NCBI GenBank assembly: GCA_002840125.1 | Contig: PGZF01000002.1 | Span: 434,001 to 498,000 of the forward strand | DNA: 64,000 nt | From: Gammaproteobacteria bacterium HGW-Gammaproteobacteria-15 | Lineage (GTDB): Bacteria; Pseudomonadota; Gammaproteobacteria; Enterobacterales; Alteromonadaceae | Reading direction: 5' to 3' | In this document: piece by piece, positions 45,479 to 55,310 of the stretch | How positions within the stretch are numbered: the first letter of the stretch is position 1 | Layout: every line of letters begins with the position of its first letter | Notes under the pieces: generated by a model | Seen by the model: the letters and a program-made list of their open reading frames with translations, nothing else | What the model was told of the DNA's origin: nothing | Databases searched by the model: none | Translations under genes and position numbers: made by a program

Positions 45479-46087
45479 ATGAAACATATTTTACTGATTA
45501 ACAGTTCTATTAGCGGTGACAAAGGTCACTCGGCTCAGTTAGCCCAACAATTTATTGCCCAGTTGCCAAAAGGCAGCTTTAAACTGGACACTCTGGATTT
45601 AAATGCCACACCGGTGCCGCACCTGGAAATGACAGAAATGGCTGCCTGGATGACACCGGCAGAGCAGCGCAGTAGCGAGCAGCAGCGCCTGGCCGCTATA
45701 TCTGACGACATTGTTGCCCGTATTAAAGCGGCAGATGTGATTGTTTTAGGCGTACCGATGTACAACTTTGGTATACCGTCTCAGTTAAAAGCACTGCTTG
45801 ACCGGGTAGCGCGTGCTGGTATTACCTTTAAGTACACTGAGCAGGGCCCGGTTGGCTTGCTGGATGATAAGCCAGTGGTAATTTTTGCAGCCCGTGGTGG
45901 TATTTATCAGGGTACCGGGCTGGACAGCCAGACGCCGTTTTTACAAACATTTTTTAACTTCGTTGGTTTAAAGGATCTGCATTTTGTTTATGCTGAAGGC
46001 CTTAATATGGGAACGGACGCACAGCAGGCGGCACTTACCGCAGCAACAGCCCGTTTAACTGAAATCAGCGCTAAAATAGCCGCTTAA
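45479..46087 (+). CDS. azoR: FMN-dependent NADH-azoreductase AzoR
   Basis: The 202-residue flavodoxin-like enzyme reduces quinones and azo compounds. It begins MKHILLINSSISGDKGHSAQ, the FMN phosphate-binding region, and has VLGVPMYNFGIPSQLKALLDRV and FAARGGIYQGT, conserved in AzoR. GGGAG is 8 bases upstream. It is divergent from the ECF sigma gene across 181 bp, so a shared stress promoter region is possible but not shown. Confidence 0.92.
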   Translation: MKHILLINSSISGDKGHSAQLAQQFIAQLPKGSFKLDTLDLNATPVPHLEMTEMAAWMTPAEQRSSEQQRLAAISDDIVARIKAADVIVLGVPMYNFGIPSQLKALLDRVARAGITFKYTEQGPVGLLDDKPVVIFAARGGIYQGTGLDSQTPFLQTFFNFVGLKDLHFVYAEGLNMGTDAQQAALTAATARLTEISAKIAA

Positions 46088-46130
46088 CTTCTCCACAGCT
46101 GTTCGAATACTTGTTATTCACGCTGTATTT

Positions 46131-46157
46131 GCCGGTCTGGTTTAGGCCGGCTTTTTT
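46131..46157 (+). terminator. Rho-independent terminator after azoR
   Basis: GCCGGTC and GGCCGGC form a 7-bp stem with one G-T pair and a 7-base loop, followed by six T. Confidence 0.75.
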
Positions 46158-46271
46158 CTGTCTGTTAATCTTATCTGCTTTGCTGTCAGCCGCATCTGTT
46201 GGTGTGTCAGTTGCGTTACAGCGGCGCTCTTTGTATAACAGAGCGTCTTTTACTACTATAAGAAACCCGCT

Positions 46272-48743
46272 ATGACTAAGATCCGTCATTCAGTGCTGGC
46301 TGTCGCATTGTGCAGCTTAGTGCTAACCAGCCCGTTGCAGGCCAGAAAAGCCGAGCCACAAACATATCAAACAGCAGCTATCAGCGTACCGCAGGCATTT
46401 AATGGCGATGCCAGTATCAAACTGAGCATGGAGCAGATTATGGCTGATCCGGACTGGCTTGGCCGCCAGCCAGAGCAAGCGCTGTGGAGTGCTGACAGCC
46501 AGCAGGTGTTTTATCAACGCAAGCAGCAAGGCAACGAACTGCGCGACTGGTTTGTCCGGCCGCTGGCCGCACAAGGCAATGGTGAACAGGTAGCAGTAGC
46601 CAGCCAGCACCAGATAGGCAGTGCCAGCGCGGTTTACAATAAAGATCGCAGCCTGCAGGCCTATATTTTTGAAGGCAATCTGTTTGTGCGCCGCATGGCA
46701 AGCTTTGAATTAATCCAGCTAACCCGCGACAGCGCAGTACAGGCAGATCCGCTGTTTTTGCTTGATGGCCGTATCGCATACCGCGAAGGCTGGACTTACT
46801 ACGCTATCGATCTGGCCTCTGGCAACCGCACTGAGCTGGCTAACTTGCAACTGACCGAAAGCCCCAAAGCACCGGCTGTGCCCAAAGGCTATCTGTCACA
46901 AGAGCAGCACAAGCTGATTGAGTTTGTCGCGCTGGAGCAAAAAAATGCTGAGCAGCGTTATGCCGCGCAGCAGCAGTTACAGGCGCAAAACGCCAGCATG
47001 GCGCCCAAAGCGTTTTATCTGGGTAAAGATTTACAGGTAGTTGGCGCCAGCTTGTCACCTAAGGCTGACTATATGCTGGTATCGGTGCGCAAAGCCGGTA
47101 AGCGTAATGACAAAGATATTATGCCAAATTACATTACCGCGAACGGTGATATTGCCGCACAGCCGGTGCGCGGGCGGGTTAATGATGTTATTCCTGCAGC
47201 GCAGCGCATTTTGCTGTTAAACCTTAAAGACGGCAGTAGCAGCGAGTTAAGTTATACCAGCTTGCCGGGTTACAACGAAGATGTGCTGGCTGAAGTTAAA
47301 GCCGAAAATGCCAAAGCCCGTGGTGAAAAATACAAAAGTGAAAAGGTGATCCGCGATATCGGTCTGATGAATGACTGGTATTGGACGCAAAGCGCTATGC
47401 GTTGGCACAGCAACGGTGAACACGTTGCCTTAATGCTTAAAGCGTTGGATAACAAAGACCGCTGGATAGCCACCGTCGATTTGCAGAAAAAAACACTGGT
47501 GCCACAGCACAGGTTACATGACACCGCCTGGATTAATTATTCTTTTAACGACTACGGCTGGTTAAACAACACTGACAGCCTGTACTATCTGTCGGAAGAA
47601 TCCGGTTACTCTCATTTGTATGTTAAGCCGCTGAAAGGCAAAGCTAAAAAACTGACCAGCGGTACTTTTGAAGTCAGCGATCCGGTGCTTAGCAGCGATG
47701 ATAGCTTTATTTACTTTAAAGCCAACGTGGCACACCCTGGCAACTATGAGGTGTACCGTGCGGTATTAGCCAGTGGCAATACAGAGCAGCTAACCAAACT
47801 GGGTGGCAGCACTGATTTTACGCTGTCGCCAGACGAACAAAAACTGTTACTGCGCCATTCTACCAACCTGATGCCGGAAGAGCTGTACGTGGCTGATGCT
47901 GTACCGGGCGCCGAAGTTAAACGCCTGACCGACACTATATCGGCAGAGTTTAAACAGTTACCGCTGGTAGCACCGCAGGTAGTGGCCGTACCTTCGAGCC
48001 ATGGTGAACAGCCGGTGTTCTCTAAAGTGTATTACCCGGCCGATTACCAGCAGGGCGAAAAACGTCGCGCCGTTATTTTTAACCATGGTGCCGGTTATCT
48101 GCAAAACAGCGATTTAGGCTGGTCGGGTTATTTCCGTGAGTTTTTCTTCCATAACCTGTTGGTACAGCAGGGCTATGTGGTAATGGATATGGATTACCGG
48201 GCATCAAAAGGTTATGGCCGCGACTGGCGCACTGCCATATACCGCCGCATGGGTACACCAGAGATTGAAGATTTGGTTGATGGCGTAAATTGGATGGTGG
48301 CCAATGCCAATGTAGATCGTAACCGTATTGGTACTTACGGTGGCTCGTACGGCGGCTTTATGACCTTTATGGCACTGTTTACCGAGCCGGATTTATTCCA
48401 GGCCGGGGCAGCACTACGTCCGGTGAGTGACTGGGCCTATTACAACCATGCCTATACGTCGAATATTCTGAATACACCTGCTATTGATCCTATCGCTTAT
48501 GAGCGCAGTTCGCCAATTTACTTTACCCAGGGCCTGAAAAAGCCTTTGCTGATTAATGCGCCTATGGTTGATGACAACGTATTCTTTCAGGATGTCGTGC
48601 GGTTAGTGCAGCGGTTAATTGAGCAGGAAAACATTAACTTTGAAACGGCAATTTACCCGGTAGAGCCGCATGGCTTTCGCCAGCCAAGCAGCTGGCTGGA
48701 TGAGTACCGCCGTATTTATAAGTTATTTGAGCAGAATTTATAG
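46272..48743 (+). CDS. S9-family prolyl oligopeptidase/DPP IV-like exopeptidase, exported
   Basis: The 823-residue protein has a signal peptide (VLAVALCSLVLTSPLQA), an N-terminal beta-propeller (about 80-560, DPP IV type) and a C-terminal alpha/beta hydrolase with the nucleophile Ser692 in GTYGGSYGGFM, an acid in NAPMVDDNV and His in VEPHGFRQPS. It likely removes dipeptides from peptides in the periplasm. There is no clear operon partner; a weak 5-bp AAGAA lies before ATG 46272. Confidence 0.88.
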   Translation: MTKIRHSVLAVALCSLVLTSPLQARKAEPQTYQTAAISVPQAFNGDASIKLSMEQIMADPDWLGRQPEQALWSADSQQVFYQRKQQGNELRDWFVRPLAAQGNGEQVAVASQHQIGSASAVYNKDRSLQAYIFEGNLFVRRMASFELIQLTRDSAVQADPLFLLDGRIAYREGWTYYAIDLASGNRTELANLQLTESPKAPAVPKGYLSQEQHKLIEFVALEQKNAEQRYAAQQQLQAQNASMAPKAFYLGKDLQVVGASLSPKADYMLVSVRKAGKRNDKDIMPNYITANGDIAAQPVRGRVNDVIPAAQRILLLNLKDGSSSELSYTSLPGYNEDVLAEVKAENAKARGEKYKSEKVIRDIGLMNDWYWTQSAMRWHSNGEHVALMLKALDNKDRWIATVDLQKKTLVPQHRLHDTAWINYSFNDYGWLNNTDSLYYLSEESGYSHLYVKPLKGKAKKLTSGTFEVSDPVLSSDDSFIYFKANVAHPGNYEVYRAVLASGNTEQLTKLGGSTDFTLSPDEQKLLLRHSTNLMPEELYVADAVPGAEVKRLTDTISAEFKQLPLVAPQVVAVPSSHGEQPVFSKVYYPADYQQGEKRRAVIFNHGAGYLQNSDLGWSGYFREFFFHNLLVQQGYVVMDMDYRASKGYGRDWRTAIYRRMGTPEIEDLVDGVNWMVANANVDRNRIGTYGGSYGGFMTFMALFTEPDLFQAGAALRPVSDWAYYNHAYTSNILNTPAIDPIAYERSSPIYFTQGLKKPLLINAPMVDDNVFFQDVVRLVQRLIEQENINFETAIYPVEPHGFRQPSSWLDEYRRIYKLFEQNL

Positions 48744-48754
48744 TTAATACTTCT

Positions 48755-48784
48755 AAAACGTCTCCTTGTGAGGCGTTTTTTTAT
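48755..48784 (+). terminator. Rho-independent terminator after S9 peptidase
   Basis: AAAACGTCTC and GAGGCGTTTT form a 10-bp stem with one G-T pair, a 5-base loop and a T-run. It ends inside the last codons of the convergent rluA gene. Confidence 0.75.
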
Positions 48785-49470
48785 ACGCTGTTTAGCTGGC
48801 CGGCAGCACTGACAAAGTCAGTATCGGCATCAAACCTCAGCCTTTTGCCGTTATACGGCTGATTTAACTCCAGCGTGGCGGCGTGCAGCAATAAACGTGG
48901 GGCAGCATTGAGGGCTGCGCCACTGGCATAAAACGCATCGCCCAGTATCGGGTGCCCCAGCGCCAGCATATGCATACGCAGCTGATGCGAGCGCCCGGTA
49001 ACCGGTTTTAGCTCTACCAGTGCCCGATCAGGTAATTGTTGCAACACCCGGTAATGGGTAATGGCGCTTTTGCCCTGGCTGTAACACACTTTCTGTTTGG
49101 GTGGATTACTGCTATCGGCTATCAACGGCAGATCAACAGTGCCTTCTGCCTGTTGCAGTGTGCCCCAAACTACAGCAAGGTAGCGTTTGCTGACCGTACG
49201 ATCGGCAAATTGCTGTTTTAGCGCTCGTTCGCTAGCGCGGCGCAGCGCAATAACCACCACACCGGAGGTGGTCATATCCAGCCGGTGTACCAGTTGCGCC
49301 AGTGGATATTGCTGCTGTACACGGCTTAGCAGGCAGTCGGCTAAATGCTCGCCGCGGCCGGGGTTAGTCAGCAGGCCGCTGGGTTTATTCAGCACAATCA
49401 GATCTTTGTCCTGATATAGCACCTCAAGCCAGGGCTCAACGGGCGGGGTATATACAAAAGGTTCGGTCAT
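48781..49470 (-). CDS. rluA: RluA-type pseudouridine synthase
   Basis: The 229-residue enzyme has the RluA catalytic motif HRLDMTTSG with Asp65, the N-terminal LYQDKDLIVLNKPSGLL and the C-terminal LKPVTGRSHQLRMHMLALGHPILGD. It closely matches E. coli RluA in length (219) and motifs; RluA modifies U746 in 23S rRNA and U32 in several tRNAs. It is divergent from a second RluA-like gene, with 104 bp between starts. Confidence 0.9.
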   Translation of the reverse strand: MTEPFVYTPPVEPWLEVLYQDKDLIVLNKPSGLLTNPGRGEHLADCLLSRVQQQYPLAQLVHRLDMTTSGVVVIALRRASERALKQQFADRTVSKRYLAVVWGTLQQAEGTVDLPLIADSSNPPKQKVCYSQGKSAITHYRVLQQLPDRALVELKPVTGRSHQLRMHMLALGHPILGDAFYASGAALNAAPRLLLHAATLELNQPYNGKRLRFDADTDFVSAAGQLNSV

Positions 49471-49574
49471 AAGGCGGCAGCTTTGGCGGCAAAGCGCTTA
49501 GCTTAGCCGAATTTAACCAGCAGACGAAGGGGTTTTACGGCATAATAGCCGCCGTTAAAACTACGGAGAGCCCC

Positions 49575-50249
49575 ATGAGTAATAGCACTGACGATCTGGC
49601 AATATTGCCGGCAACCAGCGAGCCATACCAGATAGTATACGAAGATGATGTGCTACTGGTGGTGAATAAACCTGCGCAGCTACTGACTGTGCCGGGGCGG
49701 CATCCGCAAAATCAGGATTGTTTGATCCGCCGCGTACAGCGCGAATTTCCTTTTGCCGAGGTGGTGCACCGGCTGGATTACGATACCTCCGGGCTGGTGA
49801 TCCTGCCGCTGACTAAAAGAGTGCTGTCTGATATCAGTAAGCAATTTCAGGCCCGCACCGTGCAAAAACATTATGTTGCGGTGGTGGAAGGCAAGCTGGC
49901 TAAAGCCAAAGGGGTGATTGATTTAGCCATAGCCGCCGATGAGCAACGCCGGCCACTGTATAAAATATGCCCGCAACAGGGTAAGCCATCACAGACCCGC
50001 TATCAGCTGTTAAGTTATAACGCTGGCACCAATCAAAGCCGGGTGAAACTGGAGCCGGTGACTGGCCGGTCGCATCAATTGCGGGTGCATATGCTGGCGC
50101 TGGGCCATGCCATGCTGGGCGATACCTTGTATGCGCCACAGGCTATTGCTGCAAAAAGCCCGCGTTTAATGCTGCATGCTGAATACATCCGCTTTGTGCA
50201 CCCGCTTAGCGCTCAGGTGATGGAGTTTACTGCCAGCGCACCGTTTTAA
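49575..50249 (+). CDS. RluA-family pseudouridine synthase, second paralogue
   Basis: The 224-residue protein has HRLDYDTSG with Asp68, YEDDVLLVVNKPAQLLTVPGR and VTGRSHQLRVHMLALGHAMLGD. It is as similar to RluA as its neighbour but not identical, so it may modify a different site; RluC and RluD are longer and have an S4 domain, which is absent here. GGAG is upstream of ATG 49575. The two genes probably arose by duplication, or one was acquired. Confidence 0.88.
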   Translation: MSNSTDDLAILPATSEPYQIVYEDDVLLVVNKPAQLLTVPGRHPQNQDCLIRRVQREFPFAEVVHRLDYDTSGLVILPLTKRVLSDISKQFQARTVQKHYVAVVEGKLAKAKGVIDLAIAADEQRRPLYKICPQQGKPSQTRYQLLSYNAGTNQSRVKLEPVTGRSHQLRVHMLALGHAMLGDTLYAPQAIAAKSPRLMLHAEYIRFVHPLSAQVMEFTASAPF

Positions 50250-50350
50250 TACTTTGAACTATTCTGGCAGGCTGGTTTTTTATGCTGGATCAAACTGCGC
50301 TAAGCTGCTATCTGTAAACTGCAACAGCCGATAAAGCCAGCGGAGCGGGC

Positions 50351-51976
50351 ATGACCAGTTTACAACTTCTTACTGCCTTAATGCCGTTACTCAGTGTATT
50401 TGTGCTACTGGTGTTACTGCGTTTACCGGCACGCCAGGCCATGCCGCTTAGCTTGTTATGTTCGGTGCTACTGGCGTGGCTGGTCTGGCAAATGCCAATA
50501 CAGCAAATGGCCGCAGCGCTGTTTGAGGGGCTGGTAATTGCGTTGACCATTGTCTGGATTGTGTTTGGCGCTATCTTTCTGTTAAAAGTGCTACAGCAAA
50601 CCGGTGCTATTGATGTTATTAAACAAGGTTTTAGCCAGGTAAGCACAGACAAAAGAGTACAGCTGATTATCATCGCCTGGCTGTTTGGCAGCTTTTTGGA
50701 AGGGGCGGCTGGTTTTGGTACACCTGCAGCCATTGCTGCGCCTTTGCTGGTTGCTTTAGGTTTTAGCCCGATGGCAGCGGTAGTGCTGGCACTGATTGCC
50801 GACTCCTGCGCGGTATCCTTTGGCGCTGTGGGTACGCCGGTACTGGTTGGGTTGGCACAGGGCGTGCCGCAGCTTAGCAGCAGCGATCTGCAGCAAATAG
50901 CCCTGCGTGCTATCAGTATTGATATTATGGTGGCGTCCATGCTGCCGGTTATTATGTCGGTATTGTATTGCCGCTTTTTCGCCAGCCAGCCCAGCTGGCA
51001 AGCCGGTTTTGCTATAGCACCTTTTGCATTGTTAAGTGGCTTGGCGTTTACAGTGCCGGCCTATATGGTTGCTTTATTGCTGGGGCCGGAGTTTCCGTCT
51101 GTGCTGGGCGCGCTTACCGGCCTGTTGATAGTGTGCACCCTGGCAAAGCGGGGCATTTTATTGCCTGCGGCTTTTGAGCCGGTTACCGCAGCTGCAGGAC
51201 CCAACAGTTTGCAGCACAACTCAGTGCATCAGAGCGTAGCGCAGCAAAATAAGCCGGCGCAATTTGGTTTGCTGTGCGCCTGGTCACCTTATCTTATAGT
51301 GGCATTATTGCTGGTGTTAAGCCGCATACCTGAGCTGCCTTTTAAAGCCTTGCTGCAAAGTGTCAGCATTGTCTGGGCCGGTATTTTTGGCTCGGCTATT
51401 TCCGTCAGTGTTATGCCGCTATATTTACCCGGTTCTTTATTTGTGCTGACAGCACTGTTGGCGCTGTTTATTCAGCGCGGCAGCGTAAAGCATTTACGCC
51501 TGGCATTACACCAGAGTAGCAGCATGTTGTGGCCGTCTTTAGTGGCATTGTGCGCGGCGGTGCCGATGGTGCGTATTTTTCTGCAATCCGGTGTTAACAA
51601 CGCCGGGCTTGAGGCTATGCCTATGGCACTGGCTGAGCTTGCCGCCACCCGGTTAAGTGATATCTGGCTGTTAATGGCGCCGTTAGTCGGGGCTTTAGGC
51701 TCTTTTATTGCCGGCTCGGCCACCTTTTCTAATTTAATGTTTGCCAGTTTTCAGCAGGCAATGGCTGATGATGCGGGGCTTAGCCGCCAACTGGTATTGG
51801 CACTGCAAATGCTGGGGGCCAACGCCGGTAATATGATTTGTGTAGTGAACGTGGTCGCTGCGGCCAGTGTAGTGGGGCTTAATGGCCGCGAGGGTGAAAT
51901 TATCCGTTATACACTACTGCCTATGTTGTATTACTGTTTAACCGCCAGCCTGGTAGCCTGGTTATTTTTTGCCTGA
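50351..51976 (+). CDS. L-lactate permease family transporter (LctP)
   Basis: The 541-residue protein has about 12-14 hydrophobic segments and the LctP signature [26 protein letters not shown] followed by [17 protein letters not shown] and [23 protein letters not shown] sequences ([12 protein letters not shown]). LctP carries lactate or glycolate with protons; the actual substrate is not shown. It is monocistronic and overlaps the 3' end of the convergent rhombosortase gene by 15 bp. Confidence 0.88.
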   Translation: MTSLQLLTALMPLLSVFVLLVLLRLPARQAMPLSLLCSVLLAWLVWQMPIQQMAAALFEGLVIALTIVWIVFGAIFLLKVLQQTGAIDVIKQGFSQVSTDKRVQLIIIAWLFGSFLEGAAGFGTPAAIAAPLLVALGFSPMAAVVLALIADSCAVSFGAVGTPVLVGLAQGVPQLSSSDLQQIALRAISIDIMVASMLPVIMSVLYCRFFASQPSWQAGFAIAPFALLSGLAFTVPAYMVALLLGPEFPSVLGALTGLLIVCTLAKRGILLPAAFEPVTAAAGPNSLQHNSVHQSVAQQNKPAQFGLLCAWSPYLIVALLLVLSRIPELPFKALLQSVSIVWAGIFGSAISVSVMPLYLPGSLFVLTALLALFIQRGSVKHLRLALHQSSSMLWPSLVALCAAVPMVRIFLQSGVNNAGLEAMPMALAELAATRLSDIWLLMAPLVGALGSFIAGSATFSNLMFASFQQAMADDAGLSRQLVLALQMLGANAGNMICVVNVVAAASVVGLNGREGEIIRYTLLPMLYYCLTASLVAWLFFA

Positions 51977-52615
51977 GCGCTGCCAGATATACAGCAGTAA
52001 ACCAAGACACAGGCCACTGCATACGCCGTATAAATGCGCATCTGTGGCAACACTGGCGTTAATCAGCTCAGCCAGCTCAGCGTCAGGGCCGTGCCATTGT
52101 TCCCAGCCGACTTTGCCTATCAGCCCGCCCAATAAAAGCCAGCCGGTACCCAGTTTTAACTGAATATCTTTTAGCGCCCCCAGCGTTAGCATGGCATGCA
52201 ACAGGCCGGATAAACCGACGTAAATATGGATCTCTGGTGAGTAATAATACAGCGCCAGGCTTATTGTCAGGCCACACAGCAGCCATTGCAGCGTTAACAT
52301 TTTGCCGCGGTAATAGTTGCCATGCAGCAGCATGGCCAGCAGTAAACCAGCCAGATTCATCAGTAAATGCCAGTAGTTGCTGTGCAGCAAATGGCCGGTA
52401 AATAAGCGCCAGTACTGGCCATTACTGATATCTGCCCGGTTGTATTGTAATGCCTGCTGCCAGCTGTCTGGCAGCATCGCCAGTAAAACCATCGCAGTTG
52501 CCAGTAATAGATAAGCAGTTAAGTGGTTCTTGTGGGGCTGGCTATTAGTGGGCTGGCTATTGGTGGACAGTAATGGGCGCAAAGCTCGTGTCATCATTAA
52601 GTTATCAGGCGGCAT
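51962..52615 (-). CDS. Rhombosortase (rhomboid protease for GlyGly-CTERM proteins)
   Basis: The 217-residue membrane protein has the rhomboid catalytic serine in [13 protein letters not shown] and the [18 protein letters not shown] segment of loop 1. It has at least six hydrophobic segments and is shorter than usual GlpG proteases, matching rhombosortase (RrtA), which processes proteins with a GlyGly-CTERM tail. The start is uncertain: ATG 52615 is used; TTG 52621 and ATGs near 52597 are in frame. No GlyGly-CTERM substrate was found in the window. Confidence 0.8.
   Translation of the reverse strand: MPPDNLMMTRALRPLLSTNSQPTNSQPHKNHLTAYLLLATAMVLLAMLPDSWQQALQYNRADISNGQYWRLFTGHLLHSNYWHLLMNLAGLLLAMLLHGNYYRGKMLTLQWLLCGLTISLALYYYSPEIHIYVGLSGLLHAMLTLGALKDIQLKLGTGWLLLGGLIGKVGWEQWHGPDAELAELINASVATDAHLYGVCSGLCLGLLLYIWQRSGKK
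52535..52564. repeat. 15-bp tandem duplication inside the rhombosortase gene
   Basis: Two copies of GGGCTGGCTATTRGT (one A/G difference) lie in tandem and encode NSQPT and NSQPH-like repeats in the N-terminal cytoplasmic tail. It is a minor in-frame duplication. Confidence 0.8.
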
Positions 52616-52774
52616 ATGCAAAACGATCTGCGCTGTAGCGTCAAGTAAAATTTTCCGCTTACAGCTCTGGCGGTAAACTGATGCTAAAGCCGGTTCAACC
52701 GCGTTGGTGGTTATTGATCTTAGCCTGTTATCTGGTTAGGGTGTAGGCACCTTCTTTACAAGATATCTTTTACT

Positions 52775-54523
52775 ATGTTTGCTCGTTCAGCTTTGTATCG
52801 TACTGCGTTTATTTTTTGTGCTTTAACGGTGTTTGCAACTACTGCACAACAGGAAAACCGTGAGCCGGAAGCCGCTACCGGCATTTATCAGCAGCAACTG
52901 GTTAGTGGCAAGCAGTATATGGTGTCATCAGCACACCCAATGGCAACTGAAGCCGGCCGCTCTGTGCTGGCAAAAGGCGGCAGCGCAGTGGATGCGGCTA
53001 TTGCCACCCAACTGATGCTGGGTTTAGTTGAACCGCAAAGCTCAGGCATTGGTGGTGGCGCATTTATGCTGCACTGGCAGGCCAAACAACAGCACCTTAC
53101 CACCTTTGATGGCCGTGAAATGGCGCCTGCAGCCGCCACAGCTGATTTATTCCTCGATGCTAACGGCAAAACCATGGACTGGCGTGAAGCCTATGTTGGC
53201 GGAAAATCCGTAGGTGTGCCGGGCGTTGTCGCTATGTTAGCCCAAGCGCATCAGCAGCATGGCAAATTGCCATGGGCTGAACTCTTTACCGACGTGATTG
53301 CTGCAGCTGAGCAGGGCTTCCCGGTATCTTCACGTACGGCACGGCAGCTGGAGATGGGCTGGAATAAAGGCGTATCGCAGTTTTATGAATCAAAACAGTA
53401 TTTCTTTCCCAATAATAAGTCTGTGGCTGAGGGCAGCATACTGAAGAATCCGGCTTATGCCGCGACGTTAAAAACCATAGCCGCACAGGGGCCAGATGGC
53501 TTTTATAAGGGCGAATTGGCCAAAGCGATCAGTGAGCGGGTACAAACCGCGCCGGTTAACCCCGGTAAACTCAGTGTGGCCGATTTAGCCAATTATAAAG
53601 TACAACAGCCAGAAGCCGTGTGTATACCCTACCGGGTGTATAAAGTGTGCGGTATGGCCCCGCCAAGCTCCGGAGGTATAGCCGTATTGCAGATGCTGGG
53701 TATTTTACAGCATTACGACTTAAACAAGGTGGCGCCAGACAGTGTGCAGGCCACACATATACTGGCGCAGGCGGCAAAACTGGCATTTGCTGATCGCGAC
53801 CGCTATTTGGCCGATCCGGCTTTTGTTGCTGTACCGGTAGCAGGCATGCTGGCGCCGGATTATCTGGCCCGCCGCGCAGAGCTGATAGCGCCAGATAAAG
53901 CCGGATTAGCCGCAGAGGCCGGCACACCAGCTGGTGCGCCGCCGCTGTTGTCAGCTAAATCACCAGAGCTGCCAAATACCAGCCATTTTTCTATTGTCGA
54001 TAGCGACGGCAACGCCGTAAGCATGACTACCAGTATTGAAAACGTGTTTGGCTCAGGCTTAATGGTGGGGGGCTTTTTACTGAACAACCAGCTGACCGAT
54101 TTTAGCTTAAGCCCAGAAATTGACGGCCATCTGGTGGCAAACCGGGTAGAAGGTGGCAAGCGGCCACGCTCTTCTATGGCGCCGATGATGGTGTTTGACC
54201 AGAATAATAAACTGAAGCTGGTAATCGGCTCGCCCGGTGGCAGCCGTATTATTAACTACGTTGCGCAAAGTATAGTGGCCGTGCTGGATTGGGATCTGGA
54301 TGTACAGCAGGCACTGAACCTGCCACGCATTACCCACCGCAATGATTATCTGGCGCTGGAAAAAGGCACCGCCCTGGAGAAACAGCAGGCTGTGCTTGAA
54401 GATATGGGTTATAAAGTACAGTTGCAGGATTTAAACAGCGGCCTGCATGCCATAATGGTTACTGAATCGGGGTTACAGGGGGCTGCAGATCCGCGCCGTG
54501 AAGGTAGCGTGGCAGGTAAATAA
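52775..54523 (+). CDS. ggt: Gamma-glutamyltranspeptidase
   Basis: The 582-residue enzyme hydrolyses glutathione and transfers its gamma-glutamyl group. A signal peptide (AFIFCALTVFATTA) sends it to the periplasm. The autoprocessing nucleophile is Thr402 in NTSHFS, followed by NAVSMTTSIENVFGSG and GGKRPRSSMAPMMVFD; the precursor splits here into two subunits. It has GSPGGSRIINYV in the small subunit. Length is normal. The enoyl-CoA hydratase gene follows after 11 bp. Confidence 0.93.
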   Translation: MFARSALYRTAFIFCALTVFATTAQQENREPEAATGIYQQQLVSGKQYMVSSAHPMATEAGRSVLAKGGSAVDAAIATQLMLGLVEPQSSGIGGGAFMLHWQAKQQHLTTFDGREMAPAAATADLFLDANGKTMDWREAYVGGKSVGVPGVVAMLAQAHQQHGKLPWAELFTDVIAAAEQGFPVSSRTARQLEMGWNKGVSQFYESKQYFFPNNKSVAEGSILKNPAYAATLKTIAAQGPDGFYKGELAKAISERVQTAPVNPGKLSVADLANYKVQQPEAVCIPYRVYKVCGMAPPSSGGIAVLQMLGILQHYDLNKVAPDSVQATHILAQAAKLAFADRDRYLADPAFVAVPVAGMLAPDYLARRAELIAPDKAGLAAEAGTPAGAPPLLSAKSPELPNTSHFSIVDSDGNAVSMTTSIENVFGSGLMVGGFLLNNQLTDFSLSPEIDGHLVANRVEGGKRPRSSMAPMMVFDQNNKLKLVIGSPGGSRIINYVAQSIVAVLDWDLDVQQALNLPRITHRNDYLALEKGTALEKQQAVLEDMGYKVQLQDLNSGLHAIMVTESGLQGAADPRREGSVAGK

Positions 54524-54534
54524 GGCGGAAATTT

Positions 54535-55275
54535 ATGAGTGAGATTACCCAACAAACCGCACAGGGCGTGCTGCAGCTTAGCCTGAACCGGCCACAAAAA
54601 AAGAATGCCCTTAGCCAGCAGATGTATCGCGACCTTAATAATGCCCTGATGCAGGCGGCAACTGATCCTGCAGTCAAGGTAGTGCTGCTGCAGGGCAGTG
54701 CCGACTGCTTTAGTGCCGGCAATGACCTGCAGGACTTTCTCGGCGCCGGTGAGTTAAACAGCCAGCACCCGACAGTGCAGTTTTTGTATATTCTGGCGCA
54801 GTTTCCTAAACCTGTGGTGGCTGCAGTGGCCGGGTTAGCTATTGGTATTGGTACAACAGTTTTGCTGCATTGCGATTTGGTGTATGCCGCGGACAACGCC
54901 CGTTTTCAGTTGCCGTTTACCCAATTGGGTTTATGCCCGGAAGCAGGCTCCAGCGTGCTGTTACCAAATCTGGCAGGGTATCAGCGCTCGGCACAGTATT
55001 TGTTGCTCGGTGAAGCTTTCAGTGCAACTGAGGCCGCACAGATGGGCCTGGTTAATCAGGTGGTAAGCAGTGCGGATGTGTGCGCGCTGGCGCTGGAAAA
55101 AGCACTGAAGCTGGCGGCGTTACCGGCCGATGCGGTGCAAAGCAGTAAAGCGCTGTTAAAACGTAATGTACAGCCGTTAACGCTGGAAACTATTGCCACA
55201 GAGCTGGTGCAGTTTCAGCGCTTACTTAACGGTGACGAGTGCCAGCGGCGCATCGCAGCATTTTTTCAGCGCTAA
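54535..55275 (+). CDS. Enoyl-CoA hydratase/isomerase family protein
   Basis: The 246-residue crotonase-fold protein has the oxyanion-hole motif FSAGNDLQDF (glycine) and VVAAVAGLAIGIGTTVLLHCD plus LPFTQLGLCPEAGSS. In place of one catalytic glutamate a leucine-rich stretch appears, so the reaction may be isomerisation instead of hydration; I do not assign a substrate. It lies 11 bp after ggt in the same direction, with GGCGGA before the ATG. Confidence 0.85.
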   Translation: MSEITQQTAQGVLQLSLNRPQKKNALSQQMYRDLNNALMQAATDPAVKVVLLQGSADCFSAGNDLQDFLGAGELNSQHPTVQFLYILAQFPKPVVAAVAGLAIGIGTTVLLHCDLVYAADNARFQLPFTQLGLCPEAGSSVLLPNLAGYQRSAQYLLLGEAFSATEAAQMGLVNQVVSSADVCALALEKALKLAALPADAVQSSKALLKRNVQPLTLETIATELVQFQRLLNGDECQRRIAAFFQR

Positions 55276-55310
55276 GGCTGGTGGTATAAACTAAATCTTG
55301 TGGTTTAAGT

